NCBI GenBank assembly: GCA_036245805.1
Contig: BTRK01000004.1
Span: 18,290,001 to 18,354,000, forward strand
Length of the DNA stretch: 64,000 nt
Direction: 5' to 3'
Origin: Pristionchus mayeri
Taxonomy: Eukaryota; Nematoda; Chromadorea; Rhabditida; Neodiplogasteridae
Shown: one piece after another, positions 37,301 to 48,268 of the stretch
Position numbering within the stretch: the first letter of the stretch is position 1
Layout: each line of letters begins with the position of its first letter
Program-made: the position numbers and the translations under genes
Notes under the pieces: generated by a model
Seen by the model: the letters and a program-made list of their open reading frames with translations, nothing else
What the model was told of the DNA's origin: nothing
The model's database searches: none

Positions 37301-37425
37301 TGCGAAGAGAAGCAGGAAGTTTGTGAGGATTCCACCCACTGAAAATGCGAACTTCGTGGAAATTTCATCTTGAATTTACCGTAATGTGCATCGACAATAA
37401 CATCTCCAACCGTTGAAAGCAGCAT
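34318..37425 (-). CDS. Gene D, copy 2: intact Str-like seven-transmembrane chemoreceptor
   Basis: Nine exons at +20395 from copy 1 (37425-37380, 37338-37196, 37153-37094, 37049-36979, 36934-36836, 35480-35354, 35037-34849, 34788-34700, 34528-34318), open for 344 residues. At least one amino-acid difference is visible in exon 6 (YEEYF here, YKEYF in copy 1). Intron 5 holds the duplicate mariner. The TM6-TM7 exons show the VFVYLPY and CFPLWDALIIIVL motifs of the Str family. Both copies look functional. Confidence 0.85.
35548..36789 (+). mobile_element. mariner transposon, copy 2
   Basis: Duplicate of 15153-16394 with identical ends and TA flanks. Confidence 0.95.
35697..36725 (+). pseudogene. 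mariner transposase (DD34D), copy 2, same stop
   Basis: Same frame and same TAA (36108-36110) as copy 1. Substitutions include N for Y (FCNKWF) and H for P (VIHHD). The catalytic triad is intact. The shared stop means the element was already dead, or uses that site in some way, before duplication. Confidence 0.85.
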
Positions 37426-37642
37426 CCTATGGAGAGGATGGAGAAGACTGCGGATATGCAGATACTCTACCGTAATATACGGGAATCAGGTTTTTGGTTG
37501 GCGCCAATTAGATGACTTCGAGACGATGTGTTCATAGACTAATGTGAGATGTCGTCGTGCTATTCCATCTTAGCACATATATATACTGTATTACGAATGG
37601 CATTCATTTAATTTCCTGATGCGTAAGGAATGGCGAATGATA

Positions 37643-39802
37643 TTAGGTTGTAACATAAGTTTTGTCGCATTTCGGAGGTTCACAATATTTCCATGAAGGA
37701 TACTTCTCAAACATTATCAATGCCTGACCTCCTAGTATATGTTTGGGGTGTTCATGCACATTCAAACCATAGGGTAGAGCTGAACTGCGCACGCTGGCTA
37801 TGCGAAAAAAAAATTAATATGAACTGATTTAAATTTGGTGCAGATTTTATTAATTCGTTTGATCGGGTGCTAGTTCGCAGAGATGAATAATGAACCAAAC
37901 TTCTACAGCATGGTGATATACCCCATCAATGCTCTTTCAAAATATACGCCAGATATGGTGCTATGTTGAGCGGAACCAAAGATATACTTCACTGAGTGTA
38001 AGGTTAGCCGCTGATTCGTAGCCAACTTGACCAACTCTTCTGAATCCAGAATTGCAACAACAGTGACTAACATAAGTGCGTTCAATTACCACTCATGGAG
38101 GTATAATTTATCATTAAACAAGTGAGAGAAAGAACACTCCACTTGTGGGAAATTTGAATTTTTATTAATTCAATTCGCGCACAATTTTACCAAAATTTGC
38201 AAGTTTAGGTGTTTCGAATTAAAGATTGTCATTCAAAAGCTATTTATTTCCAAACTTATCCCAAGTAGATACTAGTAAGGGAAGGGTTTATGGTTCGGAT
38301 GGACACAACAAATCAGATATTGAACATGTGTGCGAGGTAGGAATATGAACAAAGTGCCGATTTCAGTAGTTTAATTTACATACCATCGTTCTGAATGGAG
38401 CCACTTATCTCAACAGAACCCAATCTACCCCAAACTTTGTCTGCACACTGACCACTTTGGGTGAACTATATTCCACCACTATTTGGATCTGGATATCTAC
38501 TGAGAAGAAAATTCGGCTTGCGAAAGTTTTCGCGACCGTCACCAACCATCCACATTATACAAACTCGTCTACATTTCTAGAACGATTTTCGTTTGTCATT
38601 ATCCGTGAGTGGTTCAAAATTATGCACATATGTAGTATTAGGTTGGTAAGAAAGTTCTGTCGCGTTTCTCGTATTTTACATTTTGGCTTATCCTGCCCTT
38701 CAAAGTTGATCAATCTTCATACGATCTTCAGTAGTCTAATAGTGCTTGGTTACTCTTTCGAGAAACGTTATCACAGTATTCTCCAATTACTAATTCTGGC
38801 ATAGTGGATTGCCAAATTCAGCGAAATTGATGAAAAACCCTATTTTTATTTGCTCATAGTTGAATGAAGAAATGTAATATGGGCATAACTAACATGCTGT
38901 TGTAGAGTGTAACACATGGGCATGTTTTATGTTGCATAACACTAAGAAAGACCCATTATGCCAACTTGGGATCAGTGCTAATTCTGAAAATTTCACTTAA
39001 TTGAATTTTGTTGTTAAGCATTTCTCATCCCTGAAGATTTAGCGATTGATCCAGTAAGCTCAGTTGTAGTGAGTGATGAAGTACTCGGCATGATTAGTGT
39101 TTACCCTAAATGGGAAAGTGGTGCACCTAACTGTTCGTAAGCTACATTTTTTCAATGAAGAAACCGAAAATTGTTCTTTGAAATCAGCCTTTTTGCAATC
39201 TGCAGCTTCCCACACATATCGAATGCCGGATGTTATGTGATAATATGGATGTACAACTCTAGTGTTATCACCCTTCAAAGCAGTAGAAACCATTGGTAGC
39301 TCTTATTCAAACGGCTGAGTTCAAAAAATTACACCATAAAATCGTCATTTTCAGAATTTTTGAGATTTTATTTATTTACTCCATTTAAATGCGAAATAGA
39401 ATCGACTTCAACCTGTTGACGTATACTACTTACATCACTTCACCTTATGTTAAATTGAATTTCCAGACAATTTATTCAGTCAAGAAAAAATGGAAAAATA
39501 GTACGCGACAGAACTTTCTTTCCAACCCTACTTTACGCAAATCACACAAAATCGGCATAATTTATCCTTTTCAAGAAGAGCTGATGCGTGAAAATGATTT
39601 GTAATCCTTATCTCAGTACAACGTTGTCTGACAAATGTGCCTCCTCAACTGCCTTGACAGGACTGAAGTAAAGCGCGTAAGAAAGAGTACGAAGGCCCTC
39701 ACTGATGATGAATAACGAAATTGAGATTAAATTAATTCGAAGAATTTCTGAGGTTAAAATTCATAAGAGATTGGACGCGACAAAACTTATGTTACAACCT
39801 GA
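37643..39802. mobile_element. 2,160-base mariner-type non-autonomous element, only in copy 2
   Basis: The ends are imperfect inverted repeats of about 26 bases (TTAGGTTGTAACATAAGT on the left, its complement on the right), flanked by TA at 37641-37642 and 39803-39804. Copy 1 has the uninterrupted site GAATGATATTTCC with a single TA at 17248-17249. TIR style and TA target match mariner elements. No transposase motif was found in any frame; the longest open frames look random. A second element is nested at about 38638-39528. Confidence 0.9.
38638..39528. mobile_element. Nested ~890-base mariner-type element
   Basis: Left end TTAGGTTGGTAAGAAAGTTC; the right end is the reverse complement of GGGTTGGAAAGAAAGTTC. 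Together they match over about 25 bases through CTGTCGCGT. A TA follows the right end (39529-39530) and a TA precedes the left one. It has no transposase. It lies inside the 2,160-base element and has a related but distinct terminal sequence, so two mariner-type families inserted in succession. Confidence 0.8.
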
Positions 39803-39830
39803 TATTTCCATAACATCTTTTTATGGAAAT

Positions 39831-41287
39831 AGTAATGCAGCGCCAGTATTATTAGATGATACGGTAATGAGGTGTTTGGTTCGTTGCGATCAAGTGACGT
39901 TGTGGAGAGATGTTATTTCTGAAAGATGATCACTTGCGGTACAGATGAAAGCTATGTATAGAGACCGCAGGCTCCGCCCACTTAGAAGGAGAAAGAGGCG
40001 CGTCGAAATCTGGCTTTCGAAATGACGCAGCGAATGCTTATCCAAAAAATATGGAAAAAATATTTTTGGGTATGTCTAACTAGTGTCTATAAACGACAGG
40101 GTGCCCGTCATGCATTATCTTTTCAGAAATATCTAAAAAAGATCGATTTAGGGTTCATGATAGGGAAATGGGAAGGTTCCGACGACAATTCTTAACACGG
40201 GCATGGTGTGATGAATAGTTACTGCTTTTAGGCGTCGATTGACACCGAGAACGTATTTTTAGGATTTTTTCCGATTAATCATTTAATTTCAAAGGTTCAA
40301 GAGCGTGCGCTAATGGAACTGCAAAGGGGTGGTGCTTCCTCTCTCCTTTCTCGCTTGTCTCTCACCCGGCGCGTGCAGAGAGCGCGCGCTCTAGAGGACC
40401 TTTGCCTTTCCTCTCCACCTCGAGCCAAGCTCGATGCGAAGCTATGCTCAAACTTTTGGAGAAACGAGGCAGAGCGGGCTCCGCCCGCTTCGCCCTCGTC
40501 CCGATTTCGACTACCTTTCCGTTGTGACTCTTTCGAGGTGTTTTTGGGCCATAACTCGAGTCAAAGATACGATATCGCCAAACGGCAAAAAGTATGACCT
40601 TATTTAACCTCAAAGGGATACATTAGACCCACAAATGACCCTGCCAAAGCATTTCGGTCACCCACCTTGCGGTATCTAGCTATGTAGCTGAAACCTCGAG
40701 GAATCTCTTCGATAAATGGTGTAGAAGCTGATAAAAGAGAGCTGTCTTGTTCATACGGATCATTTTGAATGACCAATGAGTCTAAGTTACTATCAAGTCG
40801 TTCGGGAAACGCAGACAAATAATCAATAAACATCTTCAGATGTGCTCAGCATGTGTATACCCTTAAAATGTAACTAAATCAAATGATTACTAAATTATAA
40901 TAAATGAGCATGCCCACAGGCGTTGCTCCTTCTTTCCATCTTACTTTCGATCGTAAATGAGCACATCCGTCTGTCAATGGACGCTTCCGTTCATTCCTCT
41001 TACTCTTCATTTATTCAGGAACGCGTCATTCGTGCATTTCTTTCCATTGTTACCATGTCGACTGTCATCCACTCGATTAACGACGACTTCATTCTTCCGG
41101 AGAACGTTACGTCAACCGATAGTCAACGCACCCGTACGTTATAGAAAAATTGTATTAGGGTATAAATTCAGGTTACTGTTTCGTCTTTTAACATGCTCGA
41201 GCGATGGAATTGACATTATTTGTATAGAATGTCGCGTCCGCGGAATATTTTTTTGAATTCTAAATTAGATCTTACAATACTTTTCGT
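39831..41287. other. Non-coding interval, duplicate of 17276-18732
   Basis: Same content as copy 1, including the possible minus-strand exon beginning at an ATG at 40833 (MFIDYLSAF...). No other feature seen. Confidence 0.35.
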
Positions 41288-42059
41288 ATGGTACACACGA
41301 GTGATTGTTTAGTCGACAAGCCTCTCAAAGCGGATTCAAATGCAACGCTGCAAGAGGATCTGAAAAGACTAGAGGACAAAAGACACGCTCTTCTTGAGCA
41401 TTCACAGACTATCACAGAGGAGTTCCAGCAGGTGAATTACCGATACCCACTATTGAAATGAAGCCAGTCCTTCCAGAAATATCCTGATCTCGAGGCGGCC
41501 GAATTGGTCGAAAGGGAATCGGCGAGACGGTACGCTGCCGAGAGCCGAATGAGAGTGCTGCTGGGAATGTATGCAATCTGCGAGAAAGCCAGCCAGATGG
41601 TGAGGAGAACTTGAAATACGATCATGCAAATTCAAAATACTCCGCAATTTTCAAATTCCTATTGAAATCTCGTATGCATATCTTACCGTTCATTCAGTTA
41701 CTTCCGCTCAACTTACTTCAAGCACAGTCGAACTAAGCAATGCATACATTCAAGTATAATTATTTGCGAAATAACTATCACATTTGCGAAATTAATATTT
41801 TGCAGGTCCGTCGGGCTCACGACGACAGGGTTAAGCTGCAACTGGAGAAGATTGCCGCCGAGAGATCCATCAAGAGCAACGAAGCCGCCATTGCCAGCAC
41901 CAAATTCCTCATTGGACTGTGAGTTGAACATTTGTTATATTCACGTCAAAAACTTTATTTCATTATGTTTGTTCAGAATAGATATTTTTCAGGGAGTCAA
42001 GAAAGCGGAAGTCTCCTGAGGCGCAAGTAGAGGGCAGCAAGAAGGAAAGGAATGAATGA
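41288..42059 (+). CDS. Small predicted coiled-coil protein, copy 2
   Basis: Exons 41288-41431, 41477-41599, 41806-41918 and 41993-42059 reproduce the 148-residue, highly charged helical protein of copy 1 with intact frame and splice sites. The basic SRKRKSPE tail is retained. Family unknown. Confidence 0.65.
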
Positions 42060-42188
42060 GTGCAGCAAAAACGAAATATTGGGCATTTCAATTTTCAATC
42101 GTATCAAAATATACAATTTTTGAAACGACATTTCCAACACTCACCATGAAGAAATTCGTCAGTTTCGCACCACCACAACAACTCACAC

Positions 42189-42192
42189 TAAT

Positions 42193-42223
<31 letters not shown>
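42189..42223 (+). repeat. (AAT)n microsatellite, copy 2
   Basis: The same microsatellite as in copy 1, one triplet shorter. Confidence 0.9.
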
Positions 42224-42308
42224 TCTACTATCGAACAAATTAATTGACAATCATGTGCTGTGTACCGATCTATACACATTTCCTCGCATTAATGTCGTAC
42301 TTCTTGAG

Positions 42309-43021
42309 TATTTTCAAACGCACGTTCAGTCCCAGATGAGCAGTTATTCGCTTTTTCGTCAGTTCACAATCATCATTGGTGTCCTCCTCAAAACGACCAC
42401 TATCTGCGTCATGTTTTCGAATACTCTCAAAATGTTAAAAGTATTACACCTGACTTGAAAATTATCTGAAATTATGATACAGGAGTATTCATTACTTCTT
42501 CTATACAAGTGTTTCACTGAGCTCATCTCGGTTTGCGCTCATTTCGTTATTAACGGACGTCTCTTCGCCTCGTGGAATTCCGTGTTCTTATCTCCGACGG
42601 GCCGTGCCGAGCCATCTCCGACACTTTTTGCTCCGTCGAGTAGCATGATAATCTATCCATTTTGTTTCAAAATCTATCCAAATTCATATATTCTCATTGC
42701 TCGTATCAGGGTTCGTAATAAGCCAAACATTTTGCGCGTCTATCATAGAACATGCTAATCAAATTTACAGATGCTCTCGCTTCCCCAGGAAAAAGGTGAA
42801 ATTAGGAGCCTTTAACGTTGACTATTTCACCGACCAAAGGAAGTTACGGCTTGAAGGGTGAGCAAAGAAGTGACAGCAGTTCCACTGTAACATCGAGAGA
42901 CTCGGAGTCTATTCCGCTAGAAGTGATCGTGTATGAAGTCAGTGATAGATTTGGAACAAGTCACTGTTACTCTCTCGAGTTAAATGATGTCATCTGCGAT
43001 AGATTTAACAACTCGTTATGA
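42309..43021 (+). other. Possible receptor-like gene remnant at the right edge of the duplication
   Basis: Plus-strand pieces look coding: about 42334-42437 (FRQFTIIIGVLLKTTTICVM, hydrophobic), a frame after a TACAG at 42479-42483 (LLLYKCFTELISVCAHFVIN), and about 42818-43018, a serine-rich tail (GEQRSDSSSTVTSRDSES) ending in TGA at 43021. These could be membrane segments and the cytosolic tail of a serpentine receptor whose 5' part was lost at the duplication breakpoint, but no continuous splice model was achieved. From 43022 to 43737 nothing is recognisable. Confidence 0.25.
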
Positions 43022-44912
43022 GGCTTCATAAAAATTCAGTATGCGACTCAAGTACAGTGATTTCTCAATGAATTGTCAACATCTCCGATCGAGATCGGTT
43101 CAAGGACTTGATTAAAAGTGGATAATTATTGACTGTACAGTTATGCACCTGCAAATCTAGATGAAAGAACGCCCACTTCAGACAGGCGTTTCCTACCTGA
43201 AAATAATACTCAATCTCCTCTCTTGCTACCTCGTACATTTACCTTATTATGCCACGGAGTTTGTTCCATTTCAATTTATTACGGCTAATCACAAAAACTT
43301 GTTATTGCATGCATAAATCTCCTACTTTAGTTCCGCTGAAGCACATTAAGGTAGTTGTCGCTTTGACATTCACAGTGCACGTAGAGGGCGGATACTCATA
43401 AATCAGCTACGAAGAGGAAGAGGAAATGAAGCATTACTCGTATCGCCCGTCCTCCCTAGTCAGAATTCAAAATGACATACATTACCTCAGATAAGAACAA
43501 TTTTGCCGTGAACAATTTGCAATCTAATCATATTCGTAATTGTACTGTGTGCCCTGCTATTCTGAACTTCACATCAGTTTTATGAAAGACCGTACTGATG
43601 AAAATGAATTGATTAATAACTGATACAGTTTGTCCTGTTCTCGCGAACGGTCTCTCCTAATATATTTACTCTTTCTCTGATATTCTGGTTCTATAATATT
43701 TCGAGCATTCAGTTTCTGATTTCTACTTTCAGACCAAATGTTCCTAGTAAATTACCTCAACCGTAACTTTACGGGTGCTTTCTTCCCTTTATTTGAGATC
43801 ATTTATTCGAGAGAGGTTTGAGGCTCAAATTTTGAGCCGTACTATGCAGAATCAATTTATTATTTCCAGATATTGATTCAACTCCTTTCACTACTCCTTT
43901 CTCTTCCTGTCATGTGCGCAATTTGGAAAAATAAAGTATTTCACCAAAACGTGAATAAAGCCTTAACGGCTAATGAGTAACCCTCCCTAAACAGATTCGC
44001 ATCCAGCTCATTTGTATTCCTATGAATGCAATGCTTTCTGCCTTTGCCAGAATCATTATTATTGCTCATCAAGAATACGAACTAACTCAAAACAGTAAGT
44101 GAGAAATGCAGGCCGTTTTTGAAGAATGTCAAAAAAGAGAAAGGTTATGAGGGAATTTTCAACATGAAATTCCATGGATTTCTAATCATGAGATGTCCAT
44201 TCACAATTTTCCAGCATATCCACATTATCTCATACTTTCAAGTCTTTTCCGGGAATATTTCAAAGTGTACATTACTGGCCTGTGAGTTGTGCAAATTTCT
44301 AATTGAAATTCATGCGGTCCGACAGATCGTCAAGGAAATATTGCTCAATTTTAGAGCACTCCAACTCGCGTTCGATAGATTTATTGCCACTGTCGCGTGG
44401 TCGTGGTAATCTACTTTCCGCTTGTTCAAAACATTACGTGTTTTCAAGGTATGAAAGTCGATCATCTACTACAGTATTGGTATTTATCATTCCAATGATA
44501 TTTGCGTGTTCGATATCACTGGGTACTTCATATTTACTCATATCAGGTTAGTTCTTTCCCAGAATGAATATGATGGGAATCACTAGGGACCACATTCCCA
44601 TACGCAATATATGGCGGGATTTAGGTTCTAATTCAAAATACCAATAACAAGAATTTAGGGGGGAAATATGCTCGGTTTCAAATTATTTGCAGAGAGTTTA
44701 GATAACCCAATCTTTATCCACTAGTATTGAAAGTTCCATCGGTGAATTTCAGAAAGAATAACAGACAATGAAATTATGTTGATCTACATTTTGCAAATCA
44801 CTATTGGAGTTGTGGTGAGATAAAAATAAACTATTGGCAGTCACATAACGCTTCCATTTCAGTGTTTCAAATTCGTTCAACGATACAACCAAAGAGAGAT
44901 GATTGCATTAAA

Positions 44913-47828
44913 TCATTATCATTATCATTATTTATCCAAGATCAAGGTCTGGGCCTGGTGGAAAATGCTATTCTTCCAAGCAACGGGATCTCTTCTACAC
45001 ACGCTATCCCAGTTCGGTCCCAGTTGTTGCACGAATTCGTCCCTCCATCTCGTCCGTGGTCTTCCAATTGGACGGACTCGATCATAGGGAGTCCATTCCA
45101 TCACTCGTTTAGTCCATCTGTCGTCATCGAGCAATGCTATTCGTGCTGCCCAGTTCCACTTTCTCTGCATCGCTTGCACTCTAATATCCGGGATTTGCAC
45201 TTTCTGCGACAGCCATTCATTGGTTCGACGATCCAGCCTCGTAACTCCACACATTTTCCTCATCATACTTCGTTGTACTACTATGAGACGGTTGGTAATC
45301 TTTTTGGTCGGACTCCATATTTCACTTCCGTATAAAAGTGCTGGCATAACACACATTCTGTAGACTCTGGCCTTGAGGCCCATTTCTGTCTTTCTGTTGA
45401 TTAAGAATTCATGAAATCGATTAAATCCTCTCCAAGCACTTCCAATCCGGCGATTTATTTCAAGCATGAGATTTTGATCGAATGATACCCTTGTTCCAAG
45501 ATATATAAAGGAATCGACGTAAGTCAAAGGTTGTCGGTCAGCAAATAATTTGGTTTGTTTTCGATTGCACATAGCGACAGTCTTCTTTTTGTTTAAAATC
45601 AGGCCCACCTTCTTGCTTGCGGAACAAAGATCGTCAATCATCGTTTGTACTTCTTTTGGGGAATGTGAGATTAAAACTACATCATCTGCATAACGAAGGT
45701 GACTTAGTCTTCTCCCATCGATATTGATTCCATACTCCTCCCAATTCATCGCACTCAGACAATCCTCGATTACCGCGTTAAACAGGTGAGGAGAGAGCGG
45801 GTCGCCTTGTCGGACACCTCTGGCTACTTTGATAGGGACTTTGTCTTGTCCCAAACGTACGAATACTTGACCTTTATCGTATGCGTTCCTTATAACATTC
45901 ACAATTTTAGAATGCACTCCTTGATTCGTTAACGCTTGCCACACTGCTCCAAATTCGATGCTATCAAAGGCTTTTGCGTAATCTATGAAGACCAGAATGC
46001 ATGGAAAATCATACTCCACTGAGCGGCTTATGAGTTCACTGATTGCAAACGAGTGGTCTAGTGTAGAAAAGTTTCTCCTGAATCCAGCTTGCTCGCTTGG
46101 TTGGTGGGCGTTGAGAGTTCGTTCTATCCTTGTGTCGATCGTGGACGTGAACACTTTGTAGATGAGATTGAGCAAGGCGATTGGCCGGTAGTTTGTTATG
46201 TCCAGCATGTTTCCCTTCTTGAATATGAGTGAAATGAAAGAATTCGAGAGACTGTCCGGAATCTCTTCTTGGGCTATCCACTGGTTGAACAATTCGGCTA
46301 AAGGTTCCAAGAGCACATTTAAGCCACTCTTTAGCATCTCCGCATTAATTCGATCAGGTCCCGGTGATTTTCCGTTTTTCAGTTTCTTCACTGCATTTTT
46401 AACTTCACTTTTCAATATCGGGAGAAAAGAATCAGTTGAACAAGATTTAACTCTCGGCGGTCTTTGATTGCTCACAAATAATCCATCGTAAAAGCCTTTC
46501 ACGACACATTTCATATCATTCTTGGAGTAGGCAATGCTCCCATCGGGCTTTTCCAATTGATTCACTTGAGTGTTTCCTATCTGCGATGATCGTAGAGCTC
46601 TTCGTGTACTATGCCCGTATCGGACTGCTTCGCGCACTACCTCCAAGTGTCGCTTTCGCAGATCTTCTGCTATTGAGAATCGCAATAATTTACTTGTTTG
46701 GCAATATTGGATTCGATTCAGTACGTTGGCTCCGCTATCTCGCAAACGTCGCCTTCTTTCAAATAATTCCTCAGTGTTCTTAGAGAACCTCGGGTCTCTT
46801 TGTCTCGGCATCATTGATTCGTTAGCCAATTCCCCCATCACAATTGATAGTTTCTTATAAGAGGAAAACTCAGCTTTTGATTTCAAATGAATTTTGCTTT
46901 GAAACAATAGACGGTCAAATTGCATTGGAGGACGAGGCTGTTTGTAATATCTTCTCGACTTGACTTCAATTTTCATTCGAGCCATAATTAACCGATGGTC
47001 TGTGGCAAAATTGAATCGGCCAACAACACTGACGTCTTGAATTATTGACTTATCACGAGATAGAAAATAGTCTATTTGGTTTCTCGTTTGCATATTCGGA
47101 GATAACCATGTCCATTTTCTTGATTCTCGCTTGTCGAATTGGGTGTTGTGCACAAATAATTTGGATTCTGTGCAGAAGTCGAATAAGATCTGGCCTCTTT
47201 CATTGCGATCTCCTGAACCATGTCTTCCTACAAATCTTTCATCGTCCGATAATCGTTTCCCAATCTTGGCGTTGAAGTCGCCGGTGACTACTACATGTCC
47301 CCTGCCTCCCACAGGTAGTCGAACACTACGGGAGGAAGAGTCCACGAGAGCACCTAACTCATTCAGAAGGCAATTGTATTCATCGTCAGAGTGGCTTGTT
47401 GTTGGGCCGTATACAGATATGACACGTAGGCCGAAAGAAGGAACATCGATAAACGACAGACGGTCGTTGACGGAGTGGAAGGTGACTTGAGGAGCGAGAT
47501 GGCTGGCAACCAGGAAGCCGGTGCCATTGTGGGATCGGACTCCATATGCAACTAGCAGGTGACCAGAATTGGCTAGTGTGATGGAGGTTCGACCTGGCCT
47601 ACGGACTTCCTGGAGCGCAATTACGTCGAAAGAGACTCCACTCACGCAATGTTCCAGTTCTGCCACTCGAGCATCCGACTTGAGAGTTCGTGCGTTTAGA
47701 GATCCGATGCGTAAGGTCGAAGATTGCATCCGATGGACAGGCGAGACCCAGTGCGGTTGTCCAAGCTGACGACTGGGGACTCCCAAACGCGCACCAGAGA
47801 GGAGGCGATCAGAGTACGACCACCCCTC
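44913..47828 (-). mobile_element. Full-length RTE-type LINE inserted in exon 8 of gene B
   Basis: The element is flanked by an 8-base target duplication, GCATTAAA (44905-44912 and 47829-47836). On its coding strand the 5' end is about 100 bases before the first ATG. The 3' end is extremely short: the stop codon is followed by about 15 bases of TGATAA-type repeats, characteristic of RTE elements, which lack poly(A). The perfect flanks and intact frame indicate a young and possibly still active copy. Confidence 0.92.
44928..47729 (-). CDS. RTE endonuclease/reverse transcriptase polyprotein
   Basis: An uninterrupted frame from the first ATG at 47729 to a TAA at 44928 encodes 933 residues; it stays open another 19 codons upstream without an ATG. 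The N-terminal third is an apurinic-type endonuclease (GSLNARTL, ALQEVR, SVYGPT, VTGDFNAKIG and ATDHRLI). The centre is a reverse transcriptase with KNGKSPGPDRINAEML, NYRPIALLN, FIDYAKAFDSI, GVRQGDPLSP and the catalytic LRYADDVVLI. The C-terminal part has the RTE-type thumb region (MRKMCGVTRLDRR and RPIGRPRTRW). It nicks target DNA and reverse-transcribes its own RNA at the nick. All key motifs are present with no stop or frameshift. Codon use looks ordinary. Confidence 0.93.
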   Translation of the reverse strand: MQSSTLRIGSLNARTLKSDARVAELEHCVSGVSFDVIALQEVRRPGRTSITLANSGHLLVAYGVRSHNGTGFLVASHLAPQVTFHSVNDRLSFIDVPSFGLRVISVYGPTTSHSDDEYNCLLNELGALVDSSSRSVRLPVGGRGHVVVTGDFNAKIGKRLSDDERFVGRHGSGDRNERGQILFDFCTESKLFVHNTQFDKRESRKWTWLSPNMQTRNQIDYFLSRDKSIIQDVSVVGRFNFATDHRLIMARMKIEVKSRRYYKQPRPPMQFDRLLFQSKIHLKSKAEFSSYKKLSIVMGELANESMMPRQRDPRFSKNTEELFERRRRLRDSGANVLNRIQYCQTSKLLRFSIAEDLRKRHLEVVREAVRYGHSTRRALRSSQIGNTQVNQLEKPDGSIAYSKNDMKCVVKGFYDGLFVSNQRPPRVKSCSTDSFLPILKSEVKNAVKKLKNGKSPGPDRINAEMLKSGLNVLLEPLAELFNQWIAQEEIPDSLSNSFISLIFKKGNMLDITNYRPIALLNLIYKVFTSTIDTRIERTLNAHQPSEQAGFRRNFSTLDHSFAISELISRSVEYDFPCILVFIDYAKAFDSIEFGAVWQALTNQGVHSKIVNVIRNAYDKGQVFVRLGQDKVPIKVARGVRQGDPLSPHLFNAVIEDCLSAMNWEEYGINIDGRRLSHLRYADDVVLISHSPKEVQTMIDDLCSASKKVGLILNKKKTVAMCNRKQTKLFADRQPLTYVDSFIYLGTRVSFDQNLMLEINRRIGSAWRGFNRFHEFLINRKTEMGLKARVYRMCVMPALLYGSEIWSPTKKITNRLIVVQRSMMRKMCGVTRLDRRTNEWLSQKVQIPDIRVQAMQRKWNWAARIALLDDDRWTKRVMEWTPYDRVRPIGRPRTRWRDEFVQQLGPNWDSVCRRDPVAWKNSIFHQAQTLILDK

Positions 47829-48268
47829 GCATTAAAACGAGTAGCTAATATCGAGTTTTATTCGGTATCTCGCACTTTTCAAATTCGCGAAAATCTCGCT
47901 ATTATGATGGTAATTTAGATAATTGATTTTTCAATAGGAAACATATTTGCAGATGCTTTCGAAGATGGCAACTTTGGCTGCTATACTGACTGTCCCTTGT
48001 TTTATTCTGTATGTTAATTACTCTGAAATTCCTGCTAGTCTTGGTTTGGATACTCTCCGATATGTGTCAATCGCCCTGTACGATATCTGGATTTCAATGT
48101 GAGTTCGTAATGCATAATTGCTTGGAGAGAAAATTCTTCAGTGGATTTTTGTCCATCGTCGTGAATTTGATTCGATTCGAACGAAAGTTCCGAGACAGCT
48201 TTATATCATTGCCATTAATTGGCCGAATTCGAAATCTAGTAGGCATAGTGCACTTCGAGGAACGGTAA

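Larger units (their letters stand above)
20400..42308 (+). repeat. Tandem segmental duplication, copy 2
   Basis: This is the second direct copy of the unit. Offsets relative to copy 1 are +20399 at the start, +20396 to +20393 after small indels, and +22555 after a 2,160-base insertion at 37643-39802 that copy 1 lacks. Homology to copy 1 stops at 42308. Gene content is the same as copy 1, so each receptor and the coiled-coil gene exist twice. Differences inside coding exons are single substitutions, except in gene F, where copy 1 has one extra base. Confidence 0.95.
43738..48268 (+). pseudogene. Gene B: Sra-superfamily-like chemoreceptor interrupted by an RTE element
   Basis: Ten exons: 43738-43815, 43870-43950, 43995-44094, 44215-44281, 44355-44405, 44449-44546, 44753-44814, 44863-44912 continuing at 47829-47909, 47953-48098, 48142-48268 (TAA). 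Every exon has the same length and phase as in the inverted paralogue gene H, and the host exons sum to 933 nt (310 residues). Features include TM1 (ILIQLLSLLLSLPVMCAIW), the DRFIATVAWSWYE segment after TM3, a TFQIRENLAIM loop and a short C-terminus FEER. The pattern resembles Sra/Sre/Srab receptors, but the exact family is uncertain. Exon 8 is split by a 2.9-kb RTE retrotransposon in antisense, which makes this allele a null. No other lesion is visible, so the loss is recent. Confidence 0.8.
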
